From: Microvirga ossetica
GTDB taxonomy: Bacteria; Pseudomonadota; Alphaproteobacteria; Rhizobiales; Beijerinckiaceae
Assembly (NCBI RefSeq): GCF_002741015.1
Contig: NZ_CP016616.1
Coordinates: forward strand, 1,409,501-1,473,500
DNA length: 64,000 bases
Direction: 5' to 3'
Translations under genes and position numbers: made by a program
The notes under the pieces: model-generated
The model's database searches: none
What the model was told of the DNA's origin: nothing
What the model saw: only the letters and a program-made list of their open reading frames with translations
In this document: in pieces, positions 35,798-44,080 of the stretch
Layout of the letters: each line of letters opens with the position of its first letter
How positions within the stretch are numbered: the stretch's first letter is position 1

Positions 35798-36052
35798 GTG
35801 TCATCCCGGACGAGCGAAGCGAGATCCGGGATCGTCTTCAGGACGAGGCGCCGAAACCTCAGCACTGTCATCCCCGTGAAGGCGGGGATCTATAAACACG
35901 GCATTTGGGGGAAAGACGCAGCAGCCCCCGCCTTTCTAATTCTACATCGGCGGTGGTTATGGATCCCGGGCTCCGCTGCGCGGCCCCGGAATGACAGCGC
36001 TTTATTCTAAAAGCGACCCCGGATCTTCGCTGCGCTTCGTCCGGGATGACAC
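35798..36052. repeat. Mosaic palindromic repeats, family A
   Basis: Between DUF3095 and ribF (convergent). Units: GTCATCCCGGACGAGCG...GATCCGGGATCG, ACTGTCATCCCCGTGAAGGCGGGGATCTATAAACACGG split across the middle, TTATGGATCCCGGGCTCCGC...GGAATGACAGCG, and CCCGGATCTTCGCTGCGC...CCGGGATGACACC. The array is symmetrical overall and ends 9 bp before the ribF stop, so it may also act as a bidirectional transcript end. Confidence 0.75.
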
Positions 36053-36061
36053 CTGAGGGGA

Positions 36062-37006
36062 TCAGCCGATCATCGAAACCGTCTTATCTTCGGCAAGCAT
36101 CCTCTTCGCCTTGACCGAGTCTCGATCCATCTGCGCGATCAGTGCCTCGACGCTGTCGAAGCGTTCCTCGCCGCGGATCCAGCCGATGAATTCCACATCC
36201 AATGTCTGCCCGTAGAGATCGCCGGCGAAGTCGAAGAGATGCACTTCGAGCAGCGGCGCGCCGTTGTCGAAGGTGGGCCGCCGGCCGAAATTCGCGACGC
36301 CGTCGACCGGCCTGCCGCCCACGGACGCCCTGACCGCGTAGATGCCGTGCCGGAGACGGCAATCGCTGGCTAAGCGCATATTGGCCGTGGGATAGCCGAG
36401 CACCCGGCCGCGCTTGTCGCCATGGCGGACTTCCGCCTGCACGAACCAGCGAAAGCCGAGAAGCCGGTTGGCCGCGGCGATGTCGCCCGCCTCCAGGGCC
36501 GACCGGATCGCGCTCGAAGACACCGGCTCCGTTCCCTCGACGATGGCCGGCGCAACGAGGCAGTCGAGCCCCCGCTCGCGGCAGAGCTCGGCCATGCGGG
36601 CCGGATTGCCCTCGCGGCTGCGGCCGAAATGGAAGTCGTGGCCGATCACCACGCCGGAGAGGCGCAGATCATGTGCCAGCAGGTCCACGAAGCCGGCAGC
36701 CGTCAGCGCGGCGAGGCTGCCGTTGAACCGGCGCTGGAAAACGCCCGCAAGCCCAAGCCGCGAGAAGATCTTGAGCTTGACGGGCTCCGGCGTGAGGCGG
36801 AACAGCGGCCTGTCGGGCTGGAAGAAGGTGCGCGGATGCGGCTCGAACGTGACGACGGCGGCCGGACGGCCCGAGTCCAGTGTCATCTTGAGAAGATGCT
36901 GATGCCCGCGATGCACGCCGTCGAAATTGCCGATGGCGGCGAGCGCTCCCTCGAGGCTCTCGGGCACGGGCTCGCCATCGCGGCAGATCGCGAACGGTGG
37001 GTGCAT
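36062..37006 (-). CDS. ribF: Bifunctional riboflavin kinase / FAD synthetase
   Basis: Makes FMN from riboflavin and FAD from FMN. 314 residues from ATG 37006, chosen because GAGG precedes it and length then fits; an in-frame ATG at 37030 is possible. FAD synthetase domain: AIGNFDGVHRGHQHLLKM near residue 25 (nucleotidyltransferase HxGH-like) and VVIGHDFHFGRSREGN near 112. Riboflavin kinase domain: GYPTANMRL near 205, VANFGRRPTFDNGAPLLEVHLFDF near 237 (split here as one region) with DLYGQTLDVEFIGWIR after. It lies downstream of a palindromic repeat on its 5' side. Confidence 0.94.
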   Translation of the reverse strand: MHPPFAICRDGEPVPESLEGALAAIGNFDGVHRGHQHLLKMTLDSGRPAAVVTFEPHPRTFFQPDRPLFRLTPEPVKLKIFSRLGLAGVFQRRFNGSLAALTAAGFVDLLAHDLRLSGVVIGHDFHFGRSREGNPARMAELCRERGLDCLVAPAIVEGTEPVSSSAIRSALEAGDIAAANRLLGFRWFVQAEVRHGDKRGRVLGYPTANMRLASDCRLRHGIYAVRASVGGRPVDGVANFGRRPTFDNGAPLLEVHLFDFAGDLYGQTLDVEFIGWIRGEERFDSVEALIAQMDRDSVKAKRMLAEDKTVSMIG

Positions 37007-37144
37007 CGTGGGAGAAACCTCGGGACTCATCTTTGCGGATAGGGTGCGGGCGGGACCCTGTCGAAATCCGACCCCTGGGTCAAGGGAGGCGGCGTCAGCG
37101 ACCCGCTCCAACATCATTCTCGGGCGACGACAACAGCCTCTCAC

Positions 37145-37232
37145 GTCATGGCCGGCCTTGTGCCGGCCATCCCGACTCGAAGAGCGCCGCGCCTCTCGCA
37201 TCGGGATCACCGGCACGAGGCCGGTGATGACA
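37145..37232. repeat. Palindromic repeat, family D (CATGGCCGGCC)
   Basis: TCATGGCCGGCCTTGTGCCGGCCATCCCGA and its partial inverse TCGGGATCACCGGCACGAGGCCGGTGATGACA face each other around GCGCCGCGCC. Each half is itself a hairpin. Same general architecture as family A but a different core. It lies between ribF and the HAD gene on the upstream side of ribF. Confidence 0.7.
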
Positions 37233-37252
37233 CGAGGGGGTCTAGCCACGCC

Positions 37253-38128
37253 CTACCAGGACAGCACTTCCGTAAAAGCCGTCGGCCGGACCGGCTGACG
37301 GTCGACCCAATCCTGCACGTTGTCCGAGACGAGATCGCCCTTGTGCAGACCCAGCTCCTCGGAATGGATGCCGCGTGCGATCATCAGGGAATCGATGCCG
37401 TAGCCCGCGGCGCCGGCGATATCGGTACGGATCGCATCGCCGACGGCGAGCACCCTGTCCTTCGGGATCGGATGGCCTGCGATGTCGGCGGCTACCGCAA
37501 GCGCCCTGTCATAGACCGGGGCATGCGGCTTTCCCGCATAGAGAACCTCGCCGCCCATCTCCTCGTAGGCGAGACCGATAGTGCCGGCGCAGGGCAGGAT
37601 CATGTGGCCGCGCTCGACGATGAGGTCGGGATTGGCGCAGACCATCAGGAGATTGCGCCGGCGCATGGCCTCGAGCCGCGCCCGGTAATTCTCGACGGTC
37701 TCGTTCTCGTCGTCGTCGAAGCCGGAGCAGACCACGTAATCGGCCTCGTCAATCGAGCCGAAGCGCACGTCGAGCCCATCGTAGATCGGCATGTCGCGGG
37801 GCGGGCCGATGTGATGGACGATCTGCCGGATGCGCTCCTCGATGGCGAGCCGGGTCAGGTCGCCGGAGGTGACGATGGCATCATAGGCCGAGCGCGGCAC
37901 ACCGAAACCGTCGAGCTGCGTTCCGACCGAAGCGCCGGGGCGCGGCGCGTTGGAGACGAGGACCACCTGCCCGCCCTTGGCGCGGAAGCGGGTCAGGGTG
38001 TCGCTTGCCGCCTCATAGGCTTTGACGCCGTTGTGCAGCACGCCCCAGACGTCGCAGAGGACAAGATCGTAGCGTTCGGCGAGAGATTGCAGGCCCTCGA
38101 CGTGAACGGGGCGGGACAAAGCGGTCAT
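37253..38128 (-). CDS. HAD-superfamily class IIA phosphatase (TIGR01459 type)
   Basis: 291 residues. HAD motif I is LVLCDVWGVLHNG near residue 22, motif II LVSNAPRPGAS near 57 and the C-terminal ILAVGDAIRTDIAGAAGYG near 240 (motif IV). The cap domain is of the class IIA (NagD-like) type. It matches the alphaproteobacterial TIGR01459 family, whose substrate is not known to me; NagD-like enzymes dephosphorylate small metabolites. It lies upstream of ribF on the same strand, so flavin-nucleotide phosphatase activity is a possible but unproven role. Confidence 0.88.
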   Translation of the reverse strand: MTALSRPVHVEGLQSLAERYDLVLCDVWGVLHNGVKAYEAASDTLTRFRAKGGQVVLVSNAPRPGASVGTQLDGFGVPRSAYDAIVTSGDLTRLAIEERIRQIVHHIGPPRDMPIYDGLDVRFGSIDEADYVVCSGFDDDENETVENYRARLEAMRRRNLLMVCANPDLIVERGHMILPCAGTIGLAYEEMGGEVLYAGKPHAPVYDRALAVAADIAGHPIPKDRVLAVGDAIRTDIAGAAGYGIDSLMIARGIHSEELGLHKGDLVSDNVQDWVDRQPVRPTAFTEVLSW

Positions 38129-38178
38129 GGGTTCTCACTTTTTTGAACCCGGGCGGGTAGGCCCTTGCGCTCCTTAAG

Positions 38179-39453
38179 TCAACCGGCGCGGCGCAGCCGC
38201 ATCGGTTCCTCGTCCAGGCTGAAGGGCTGCGGCAGCTCGCCGAAAATCTCCGGCCTGACAGGGCGCGGAGCGGCGAAGACGAAGCCCTGCGCGAGCGGCA
38301 CGCCGAGATCGCAGAGGGCCGGCACCATCTCGTCGCGATCGACCCGTTCGGCGATCAGCCGAATGCCCTGACGCCGCAGGGTCGAGGCAAAGTCGCGCAC
38401 GTCGAGTTCCGGACCGGCATAACGCCCGTCCGCCCGCTCGGCGGCCTCGATCATGAGATCGGCGGGCAGCTTCATGAAGCGCAGGCCGAGATCCGCCAGC
38501 GCCTCGGCGTCGAAGCGCAGATCGGCGGCGCGGTCGAGGGAGAACGGCACGCCCCGCTCGCGCAGGGCCGCAAGGGCCGCCCGGTGATCGGCATCGAGAT
38601 GCCGCCAGCTGTGCTGGGGAAGCTCCAGGACGATCTTGCCGAGAATGTCCGGATCGGCATCGATCAGGCCTGCGAGCGACCACAGGAAGCCTGGCTCGGC
38701 GATGGATTGAGCGGTGAGGTTCACGCCGACGATGGCCTCGCTGCCCCGCTCCACGAGATGGCGCGCCAGCGCCATGGCGCGGGTCACGATCCGCCGGTCG
38801 AAAGCCGATGCGCGGCCCGCACATTCAAGGATGTGCAGGAACTCCGAGGGCCCGAGCAGGGTCCCGTCCGCGAGACGCAGCCGGGCCAGGGCCTCGTAGA
38901 AGCGGATCTTGGTGTGCGGCAGCGAGACGATGGGTTGGAGATGCAGTTCGATCCGGTCGGCCTCGAAGGCCTGGAGAACGAGACGCACGCAGCCGGCCTC
39001 CTCGGCCGAGGGCCGGCGCATCGACGGCAGCAGGGACGGCTCGGGAAAGCGTGCCGGCGGCACCTGGTGCACAAGGGCGAGCCTCGGTCCAAACACCGTC
39101 GAAGCGCCGGTCCCGACGCCATCCTGTTCCCCGGCGGTCCTGGCGAGGTCCCGCAGGAGGCTAGCCGGTCCCTCCGCCCGCACGGGCTTGCGCAGGATCA
39201 GCGGAGTCGCCTGGTTCGCTGCCGTCCCGGGCAGCTGCGCTGAGAGGATCTGCCGCCCCGCTTCCGACTGCCGCCACAGGACGGCAAGACCGAAGACGAC
39301 GGTCAAAGACAGCAAGCCGAGCAACGGCATGACGAGGCCGGCATCGATTGGAAGATAGGTCGGTGCGGCCGCCGTCAGGACGGCCGGTGCGAAGGCGAAC
39401 AATGTCGCCTTCCTGTCTCTCGAGACTGGAATCTTGTTGTTGGTCGTCACCAT
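38179..39453 (-). CDS. Membrane-anchored degenerate EAL-domain protein
   Basis: 424 residues. Two N-terminal hydrophobic segments (about 18-33 and 37-60) anchor it in the inner membrane; a linker of about 100 residues leads to an EAL domain at about 155-400. The signature Glu187-Ala-Leu (FYEALARLR), Asn245 (VNLTAQS), Glu277, Lys328 (FMKLPADLM), Glu369 (IAERVD) and Gln389 (LAQGFVF) are kept. However, the metal-binding DDFG(S/T)G motif is SLDRAADL (Asp307-Arg308), so one of the paired aspartates is lost. It probably binds c-di-GMP or a partner without hydrolysing it. No GGDEF domain. Confidence 0.88.
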   Translation of the reverse strand: MVTTNNKIPVSRDRKATLFAFAPAVLTAAAPTYLPIDAGLVMPLLGLLSLTVVFGLAVLWRQSEAGRQILSAQLPGTAANQATPLILRKPVRAEGPASLLRDLARTAGEQDGVGTGASTVFGPRLALVHQVPPARFPEPSLLPSMRRPSAEEAGCVRLVLQAFEADRIELHLQPIVSLPHTKIRFYEALARLRLADGTLLGPSEFLHILECAGRASAFDRRIVTRAMALARHLVERGSEAIVGVNLTAQSIAEPGFLWSLAGLIDADPDILGKIVLELPQHSWRHLDADHRAALAALRERGVPFSLDRAADLRFDAEALADLGLRFMKLPADLMIEAAERADGRYAGPELDVRDFASTLRRQGIRLIAERVDRDEMVPALCDLGVPLAQGFVFAAPRPVRPEIFGELPQPFSLDEEPMRLRRAG

Positions 39454-39630
39454 GGGTGCCCCCGCTCCCCCTGGCTCGGCGAATATGCGCGAATCAGTTT
39501 GTTAACAGACATTGAATCAGCGCGAATCGCCCTGCAAGTTTCGCATTCCCGCAATGGACATTTTCTCGCCGTCCGGCGTTCCCCGGCCACAGCTTCGGCC
39601 CGTGCTCCCTTGAACGGAAAGGCATTTTCG

Positions 39631-39852
39631 ATGGAAGAACCCCGTAAGGACCTGCTGATGCAGGTCGATGGCATGACCTGCGACGGCTGCGTCGCCTCGG
39701 TCACCAAGGCGATCCGGCGCCTGGATCCCGCCGCCACGGTCGAGGTGGACCTGGAACACGGACGCGTTCATGTCACCACCTGCGCCCAGAGCGTCGAGGT
39801 GGCCCAGGTGCTGGATGCCGCCGGCTACGAGGCCCGCGCGATGACCGGCTAG
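39631..39852 (+). CDS. Heavy-metal-associated (HMA) domain protein, copper-chaperone-like
   Basis: 73 residues from ATG 39631; the frame is open upstream but without a better start. The single HMA domain has the metal-binding MTCDGCVASVTKAI near residue 16 and the ferredoxin-like betaalphabeta pattern VEVDLEHGRVHVTT and VLDAAGYEARAM. Typical of CopZ-type copper chaperones or mercuric-binding proteins. No P-type ATPase is adjacent, so its partner is unknown. Confidence 0.85.
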   Translation: MEEPRKDLLMQVDGMTCDGCVASVTKAIRRLDPAATVEVDLEHGRVHVTTCAQSVEVAQVLDAAGYEARAMTG

Positions 39853-39932
39853 CGCATCGTGCAAAAAGTTCTTTTGCGACCACGGATAAGCGCTGCTAGG
39901 GTCCGCACCGACAGCCAATACTGGGGATTGCC

Positions 39933-41282
39933 ATGACTGCCCAGACGTCCAGAGCCGCCAACGATCTTTCCGCGCCCAACGATCTGGAGGCCTGGTGGCT
40001 TCCGTTCACGGCGAACCGCTCGTTCAAGCAGCACCCCCGGATGATCGCCCGCGCCAAGGGCATGTACTACTACACCCCGGACGGCCGCGAGGTGATCGAC
40101 GGCGCCGCCGGCCTGTGGTGCTGCAATGCGGGCCACAACCGGGACGAGATCACGGCCGCCATCCAGGCCCAGGCGCAGGAGCTCGACTATTCGCCGGCGT
40201 TCCAGTTCGGCCATGCGGGCGGCTTCACCCTCGCCTCGCGCCTCGCCCAGCTCGCCCCGGGCGACCTGAACCACGTCTTCTTCTGCAACTCGGGCTCCGA
40301 GGCCGTGGATACGGCCCTCAAGGTGGCGCTGGCCTATTGGAACGTGAAGGGCCAGGGCAGCAAGACGCGCCTGATCGGCCGCGAGCGCGGCTATCACGGC
40401 GTCGGCTTCGGCGGCATCTCGGTGGGCGGCATCGTCAAGAACCGCCAGTTCTTCGGCTCATTGCTGGCGGGCGTCGACCATCTGCCCCACACCTATAACC
40501 GCGCCGAACAGGCCTTCTCCCGCGGCGAGCCGGAATGGGGCGCGCATCTCGCCGACGAGCTGGAGCGCATCGTCACGCTCCACGACGCCTCCACCATCGC
40601 CGCCGTGATCGTCGAGCCCATGTCCGGATCCACGGGCGTTCTTGCGCCGCCGAAGGGCTATCTCCAGCGCCTGCGCCAGCTCTGCGACAAGCACAACATT
40701 CTGCTCATCTTCGATGAGGTCATCACCGGCTTCGGCCGCCTCGGCACCGCCTTTGCCGCCGAGCGCTACGGCGTCGTTCCGGACATGATCACCTTCGCGA
40801 AGGGCGTGAATTCCGGCACCGTGCCCATGGGCGGCGTGCTGGTGCGCGAGGGCCTCTACGATGCCTTCATGAACGGCCCCGAGCACGTGATCGAGCTCTT
40901 TCACGGCTACACCTATTCCGGCCACCCGCTCGCCTGCGCGGCGGCGCTCGCAAGCCAGGACATCTACCGCGACGAGAAGCTGTTCGAGCGGGCCAAAACC
41001 CTGGAGCCGGTCTGGGCCGATGCGATCCATTCCCTGAAGGGCCTGCCGAACGTGCTCGACATCCGCACCATCGGCCTCGTCGGCGCCATCGACCTCGCCT
41101 CGCGTCCCGACGCCGTCGGCAAGCGGGCCTTCGAGGCCATGGACCGCGGCTTCCAGGAATTCGGCCTGATGGTGCGCATCACCGGCGACACCATCGCCCT
41201 CTCCCCGCCGCTGATCGTCACCGAAGAGCAGATCGGCGAGATCGTCGACAAGCTTACCAAGGTGATCAAGGCGGTGGCTTAA
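39933..41282 (+). CDS. Class III omega-aminotransferase (beta-alanine--pyruvate type)
   Basis: PLP-dependent transaminase of 449 residues. [17 protein letters not shown] near residue 16 and [18 protein letters not shown] near 56 are typical of the beta-alanine:pyruvate subgroup. [14 protein letters not shown] near 114 binds PLP phosphate, [14 protein letters not shown] near 258 holds the PLP Asp, and Lys290 in [10 protein letters not shown] is the Schiff-base lysine. Probably transfers amino groups from beta-alanine or other omega-amines to pyruvate. Stands alone between the HMA gene and hisS. Confidence 0.92.
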   Translation: MTAQTSRAANDLSAPNDLEAWWLPFTANRSFKQHPRMIARAKGMYYYTPDGREVIDGAAGLWCCNAGHNRDEITAAIQAQAQELDYSPAFQFGHAGGFTLASRLAQLAPGDLNHVFFCNSGSEAVDTALKVALAYWNVKGQGSKTRLIGRERGYHGVGFGGISVGGIVKNRQFFGSLLAGVDHLPHTYNRAEQAFSRGEPEWGAHLADELERIVTLHDASTIAAVIVEPMSGSTGVLAPPKGYLQRLRQLCDKHNILLIFDEVITGFGRLGTAFAAERYGVVPDMITFAKGVNSGTVPMGGVLVREGLYDAFMNGPEHVIELFHGYTYSGHPLACAAALASQDIYRDEKLFERAKTLEPVWADAIHSLKGLPNVLDIRTIGLVGAIDLASRPDAVGKRAFEAMDRGFQEFGLMVRITGDTIALSPPLIVTEEQIGEIVDKLTKVIKAVA

Positions 41283-41300
41283 AAGCCCTTTCCAAGCAAC

Positions 41301-41517
41301 GTCGTCCCGGACGGCGCAAGCCGATCCGGGATCGTTTGCAGGATGGAGCGCGTGTTTCCCTCCCCCCTGTGGGGAGGGCCAGGGTGGGGGTGCCGGCGCC
41401 AGAGCGTCATAGGCTAGCGCTCACACCCCCACCTCCAACTCCTCCCCACAAGGGGGAGGAGAGTTCCAGCGCCACCCTCATCCAGCGATCCCGGATCGGC
41501 TTCGCCGTCCGGGATGG
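41301..41517. repeat. Intergenic repeats: family A units flanking family B copy 2
   Basis: The 335-bp gap before hisS is mostly repeat. A family A unit GTCGTCCCGGACGGCGCAAG...GATCCGGGATCG is at 41301-41334, family B copy 2 at 41357-41463, and another family A unit GATCCCGGATCGG...CCGTCCGGGATG at 41487-41517, inverse to the first. Family B copy 2 is almost identical to the reverse complement of 10716-10822. The family A pair therefore brackets the family B element symmetrically. Confidence 0.8.
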
Positions 41518-41617
41518 CGGCTGTGGTTGCGGGAAATCGCGACAACCCTTGCCCCTCCCCGCCGCAGGGAGTAGGACCGCAGCACGTTTTCCCAATCCAA
41601 CGGCTGCTGTAAGAACC

Positions 41618-43165
41618 ATGTCCAAGGCCGACAAGATCAAGGCCCGCGCGCCGCGCGGCTTTGCCGATCGCACTCCCGCCGATCTTTCCGCCACCGAGCG
41701 CATGCTCGCGGCGATCCGCGACTCTTATGAGCTCTACGGCTTCGAGGGCGTCGAGACGCCGTTCGTCGAATACACGGACTCACTGGGCAAGTTCCTGCCC
41801 GACCAGGACCGCCCGAACGAAGGCGTATTCTCGTTCCAGGACGACGACGAGCAGTGGCTGTCCCTGCGCTACGACCTGACCGCGCCGCTCGCCCGCTACG
41901 TGGCCGAGAACTTCGATGCCCTGCCCAAGCCCTATCGCAGCTATCGCGTCGGCTGGGTGTTCCGCAACGAGAAGCCGGGACCGGGCCGCTTCCGCCAGTT
42001 CATGCAGTTCGACGCCGATACGGTGGGTGCGGCCTCCGTCGCCGCGGATGCGGAAATCTGCATGATGGCCGCCGACACGATGGAGCGGCTCGGGCTCAAG
42101 CGCGGCGATTACATCATCAAGATCAACAATCGCAAGATCTTAGACGGCGTGCTTGAAGCTATTGGCCTAGGCGGTGACGACAAAGCAGGACAAAGGCTCG
42201 ATGTTTTCCGCTCGATTGACAAGCTAGATAAGTTTGGAATTGAGGGTGTTGAACTTCTTTTAGGCCAAGGCCGTAAAGATGAAAGCGGAGATTTCACTAA
42301 AGGGGCAGGCCTTAACAGCAATCAAATCTATGATTTGAAACGCTTTCTAGAGTTCGCAGGGCGTATGGCTGACGCATATTACCCTGAGGCATTTAGGCTT
42401 CAGGACAATCCTGACTCTGTCGAGAAAATGTACGGCTATATCCGGGAGGGATTGCAGTTCCTGGGCGCTAACGAGCGGCTGGGCGAAGGTCTTGCGGAAA
42501 TTGAAACCATGCACCGCCTATTCTGCAGCGCAGGATACGGTCCGGATCGCATCCGGATCGACCCCTCCGTCGTGCGCGGCCTCGAATACTACACCGGCCC
42601 GGTCTACGAGGCCGAGCTGACCTTCCAGGTGCAGGACGAGGACGGACGCCCCGTCCGCTTCGGCTCGGTCGGCGGCGGTGGGCGCTATGACGGCCTCGTG
42701 GGCCGCTTCCGCTCCGAGCCCGTTCCGGCGACCGGCTTCTCCATCGGCGTGTCGCGCCTTCTCTCGGCTCTGCAGATGGTGAAAAGCCCAATCGTGTCGG
42801 GAGCCGAGAAGCCCGGGCCCGTGGTGGTGCTGGTAATGGACAAGGACCAGATCGCTGCCTACCAGCGCATGGTCTCGACCCTGCGCCAGGAGGGCATCCG
42901 GGCCGAGCTCTATCTCGGCTCCTCAGGCATGAAGGCGCAGATGAAATATGCCGACCGGCGCCAGAGCCCCTGCGTCGTCATCCAGGGCTCGAACGAGCGC
43001 GAGCGCGGCGAGGTCGAGATCAAGGACCTGATCGAAGGCGCCAAGGCAGCAGGGGCCATCGCTTCCAACGAGGAATGGAAGGCCGCCCGCCCGGCGCAGT
43101 TCTCCGTGTCCCAGGACAAGCTCGTCGAGGCCGTCCGCGACGTCCTGAGCCGTCACTTCGGATAA
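41618..43165 (+). CDS. hisS: Histidyl-tRNA synthetase (with an internal low-GC block)
   Basis: 515 residues from ATG 41618 ([19 protein letters not shown]), about 90 longer than E. coli HisS, as in the alphaproteobacterial type. Class II motifs: [17 protein letters not shown] near residue 85, [20 protein letters not shown] near 110 (motif 2), [15 protein letters not shown] near 321 (histidine-specific) and [17 protein letters not shown] near 350. The frame is intact, but codons about 172-307 (42130-42540) differ sharply in GC and codon use from the rest, with TTA and CTA codons and AT-rich third positions. It heads a hisS-(small protein)-hisZ-hisG gene run. Confidence 0.95.
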   Translation: MSKADKIKARAPRGFADRTPADLSATERMLAAIRDSYELYGFEGVETPFVEYTDSLGKFLPDQDRPNEGVFSFQDDDEQWLSLRYDLTAPLARYVAENFDALPKPYRSYRVGWVFRNEKPGPGRFRQFMQFDADTVGAASVAADAEICMMAADTMERLGLKRGDYIIKINNRKILDGVLEAIGLGGDDKAGQRLDVFRSIDKLDKFGIEGVELLLGQGRKDESGDFTKGAGLNSNQIYDLKRFLEFAGRMADAYYPEAFRLQDNPDSVEKMYGYIREGLQFLGANERLGEGLAEIETMHRLFCSAGYGPDRIRIDPSVVRGLEYYTGPVYEAELTFQVQDEDGRPVRFGSVGGGGRYDGLVGRFRSEPVPATGFSIGVSRLLSALQMVKSPIVSGAEKPGPVVVLVMDKDQIAAYQRMVSTLRQEGIRAELYLGSSGMKAQMKYADRRQSPCVVIQGSNERERGEVEIKDLIEGAKAAGAIASNEEWKAARPAQFSVSQDKLVEAVRDVLSRHFG

Positions 43166-43235
43166 CCTTGGCCTTTTGGGAACCCCTATGCTTTCATCGG
43201 GGTTGTCCAGAAAGCTTGACCATCAGGAGATGAAG

Positions 43236-43697
43236 ATGCCGAAGGACAAGGATAAGAAGAGTAGCGGTAAAGCGAAGAAGGCCTCGGGCAAGAGCTCGAG
43301 CTCGAAGCTGACGAAAACCGTGAAGAAGTCCGGCTTCATGGATCTGCTCAATTCGTCTCTCGGCCGCGAGATTCTGGCGGACGCCCTGATCGCCGGAGCG
43401 GCTGCGGCCGCAGCCGCCCTCACCAAGTCCCGCGCGGCCAAGAAGACAGGCGTTGCCGCCGCGAGCGCCCAGACCCCCGACCTGGCTCAGACCGCCGCGG
43501 GCGCCGTCGCCGGCGTCGTAACGGAAGCTGCCCGCCACTTCCTGCCCCCGAGCCTCGTCGGCGAAGAGAGCGAGTCCGGAGCAACCGCCAAGTCCGAGCC
43601 GAAGAAGGTGAAGTACGTCCAGCGCTCGAGCGATCACAGCAAGCGCAAGACGACGAAGGCCAAGACCACCAAAGCCGCGACGGCCGAGAAGAACTGA
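43236..43697 (+). CDS. Lys/Ala-rich small protein between hisS and hisZ
   Basis: 153 residues from ATG 43236, chosen because AGGAG (43225-43229) is spaced 6 nt from it, while the earlier ATG at 43230 directly abuts the SD. N-terminal KDKDKKSSGKAKKASGK and C-terminal SKRKTTKAKTTKAATAEKN are strongly basic, resembling histone H1-like tails; the middle has LGREILADALIAGAAAAAAAL, a possible helix or membrane segment, and AGVVTEAARHFLP. I do not recognise a named family. A nucleic-acid-associated or membrane role would be inference only. Confidence 0.7.
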   Translation: MPKDKDKKSSGKAKKASGKSSSSKLTKTVKKSGFMDLLNSSLGREILADALIAGAAAAAAALTKSRAAKKTGVAAASAQTPDLAQTAAGAVAGVVTEAARHFLPPSLVGEESESGATAKSEPKKVKYVQRSSDHSKRKTTKAKTTKAATAEKN

Positions 43698-43710
43698 TTA
43701 CTTCTAGCTG

Positions 43711-43984
43711 ATCGTCATCCCGGGGCTGCGGAGCAGAACCCGGGATCGCGTGCGGAATGACGCGCACTCTTCCCTCTCCCTTGCGGGGAGGGATTGAGGG
43801 TGGGGGTCGGAAAGTCGGGATACTGCGCCTCATCATGGAAGCATGAGGTCAATACAGCGCCGTTCTTACCTGACCGCTCACCCAGTCGAACCACCCCCAC
43901 CCCTACCCCTCCCCGCAAGGGGGAGGGAATTAGCGTCACATCCTGCACACGATCCCGGACCGCCTGCGGCGTCCGGGATGACAG
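43711..43984. repeat. Intergenic repeat array: family A units flanking a diverged family B copy
   Basis: In the 383-bp gap before hisZ: family A GTCATCCCGGGGCTGCGG...CCCGGGATCGCG at 43711-43750, a family B-ended unit at 43769-43928 (CCCTCTCCCTTGCGGGGAGG ... CCCTCCCCGCAAGGGGGAGG) with an unrelated centre, and family A CGATCCCGGACCGCC...GTCCGGGATGACAG at 43951-43984. Same A-B-A architecture as at 41301-41517. No gene in the gap. Confidence 0.75.
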
Positions 43985-44080
43985 CCTTCCCGCTCCCATT
44001 CACCCTTCCCGCCAAAAACAATCGCCTTCCCGGCCCGGCATTGCTAGAGAGCATGCCGACACAAGGATTGGGCAGGGCCA

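Noticed and set aside
35798..36052. CRISPR-like appearance of regularly recurring short repeats
   Set aside because: The repeats alternate in orientation, differ in length, and the intervening pieces are parts of the palindromes; there are no unique equal-length spacers and no cas genes.
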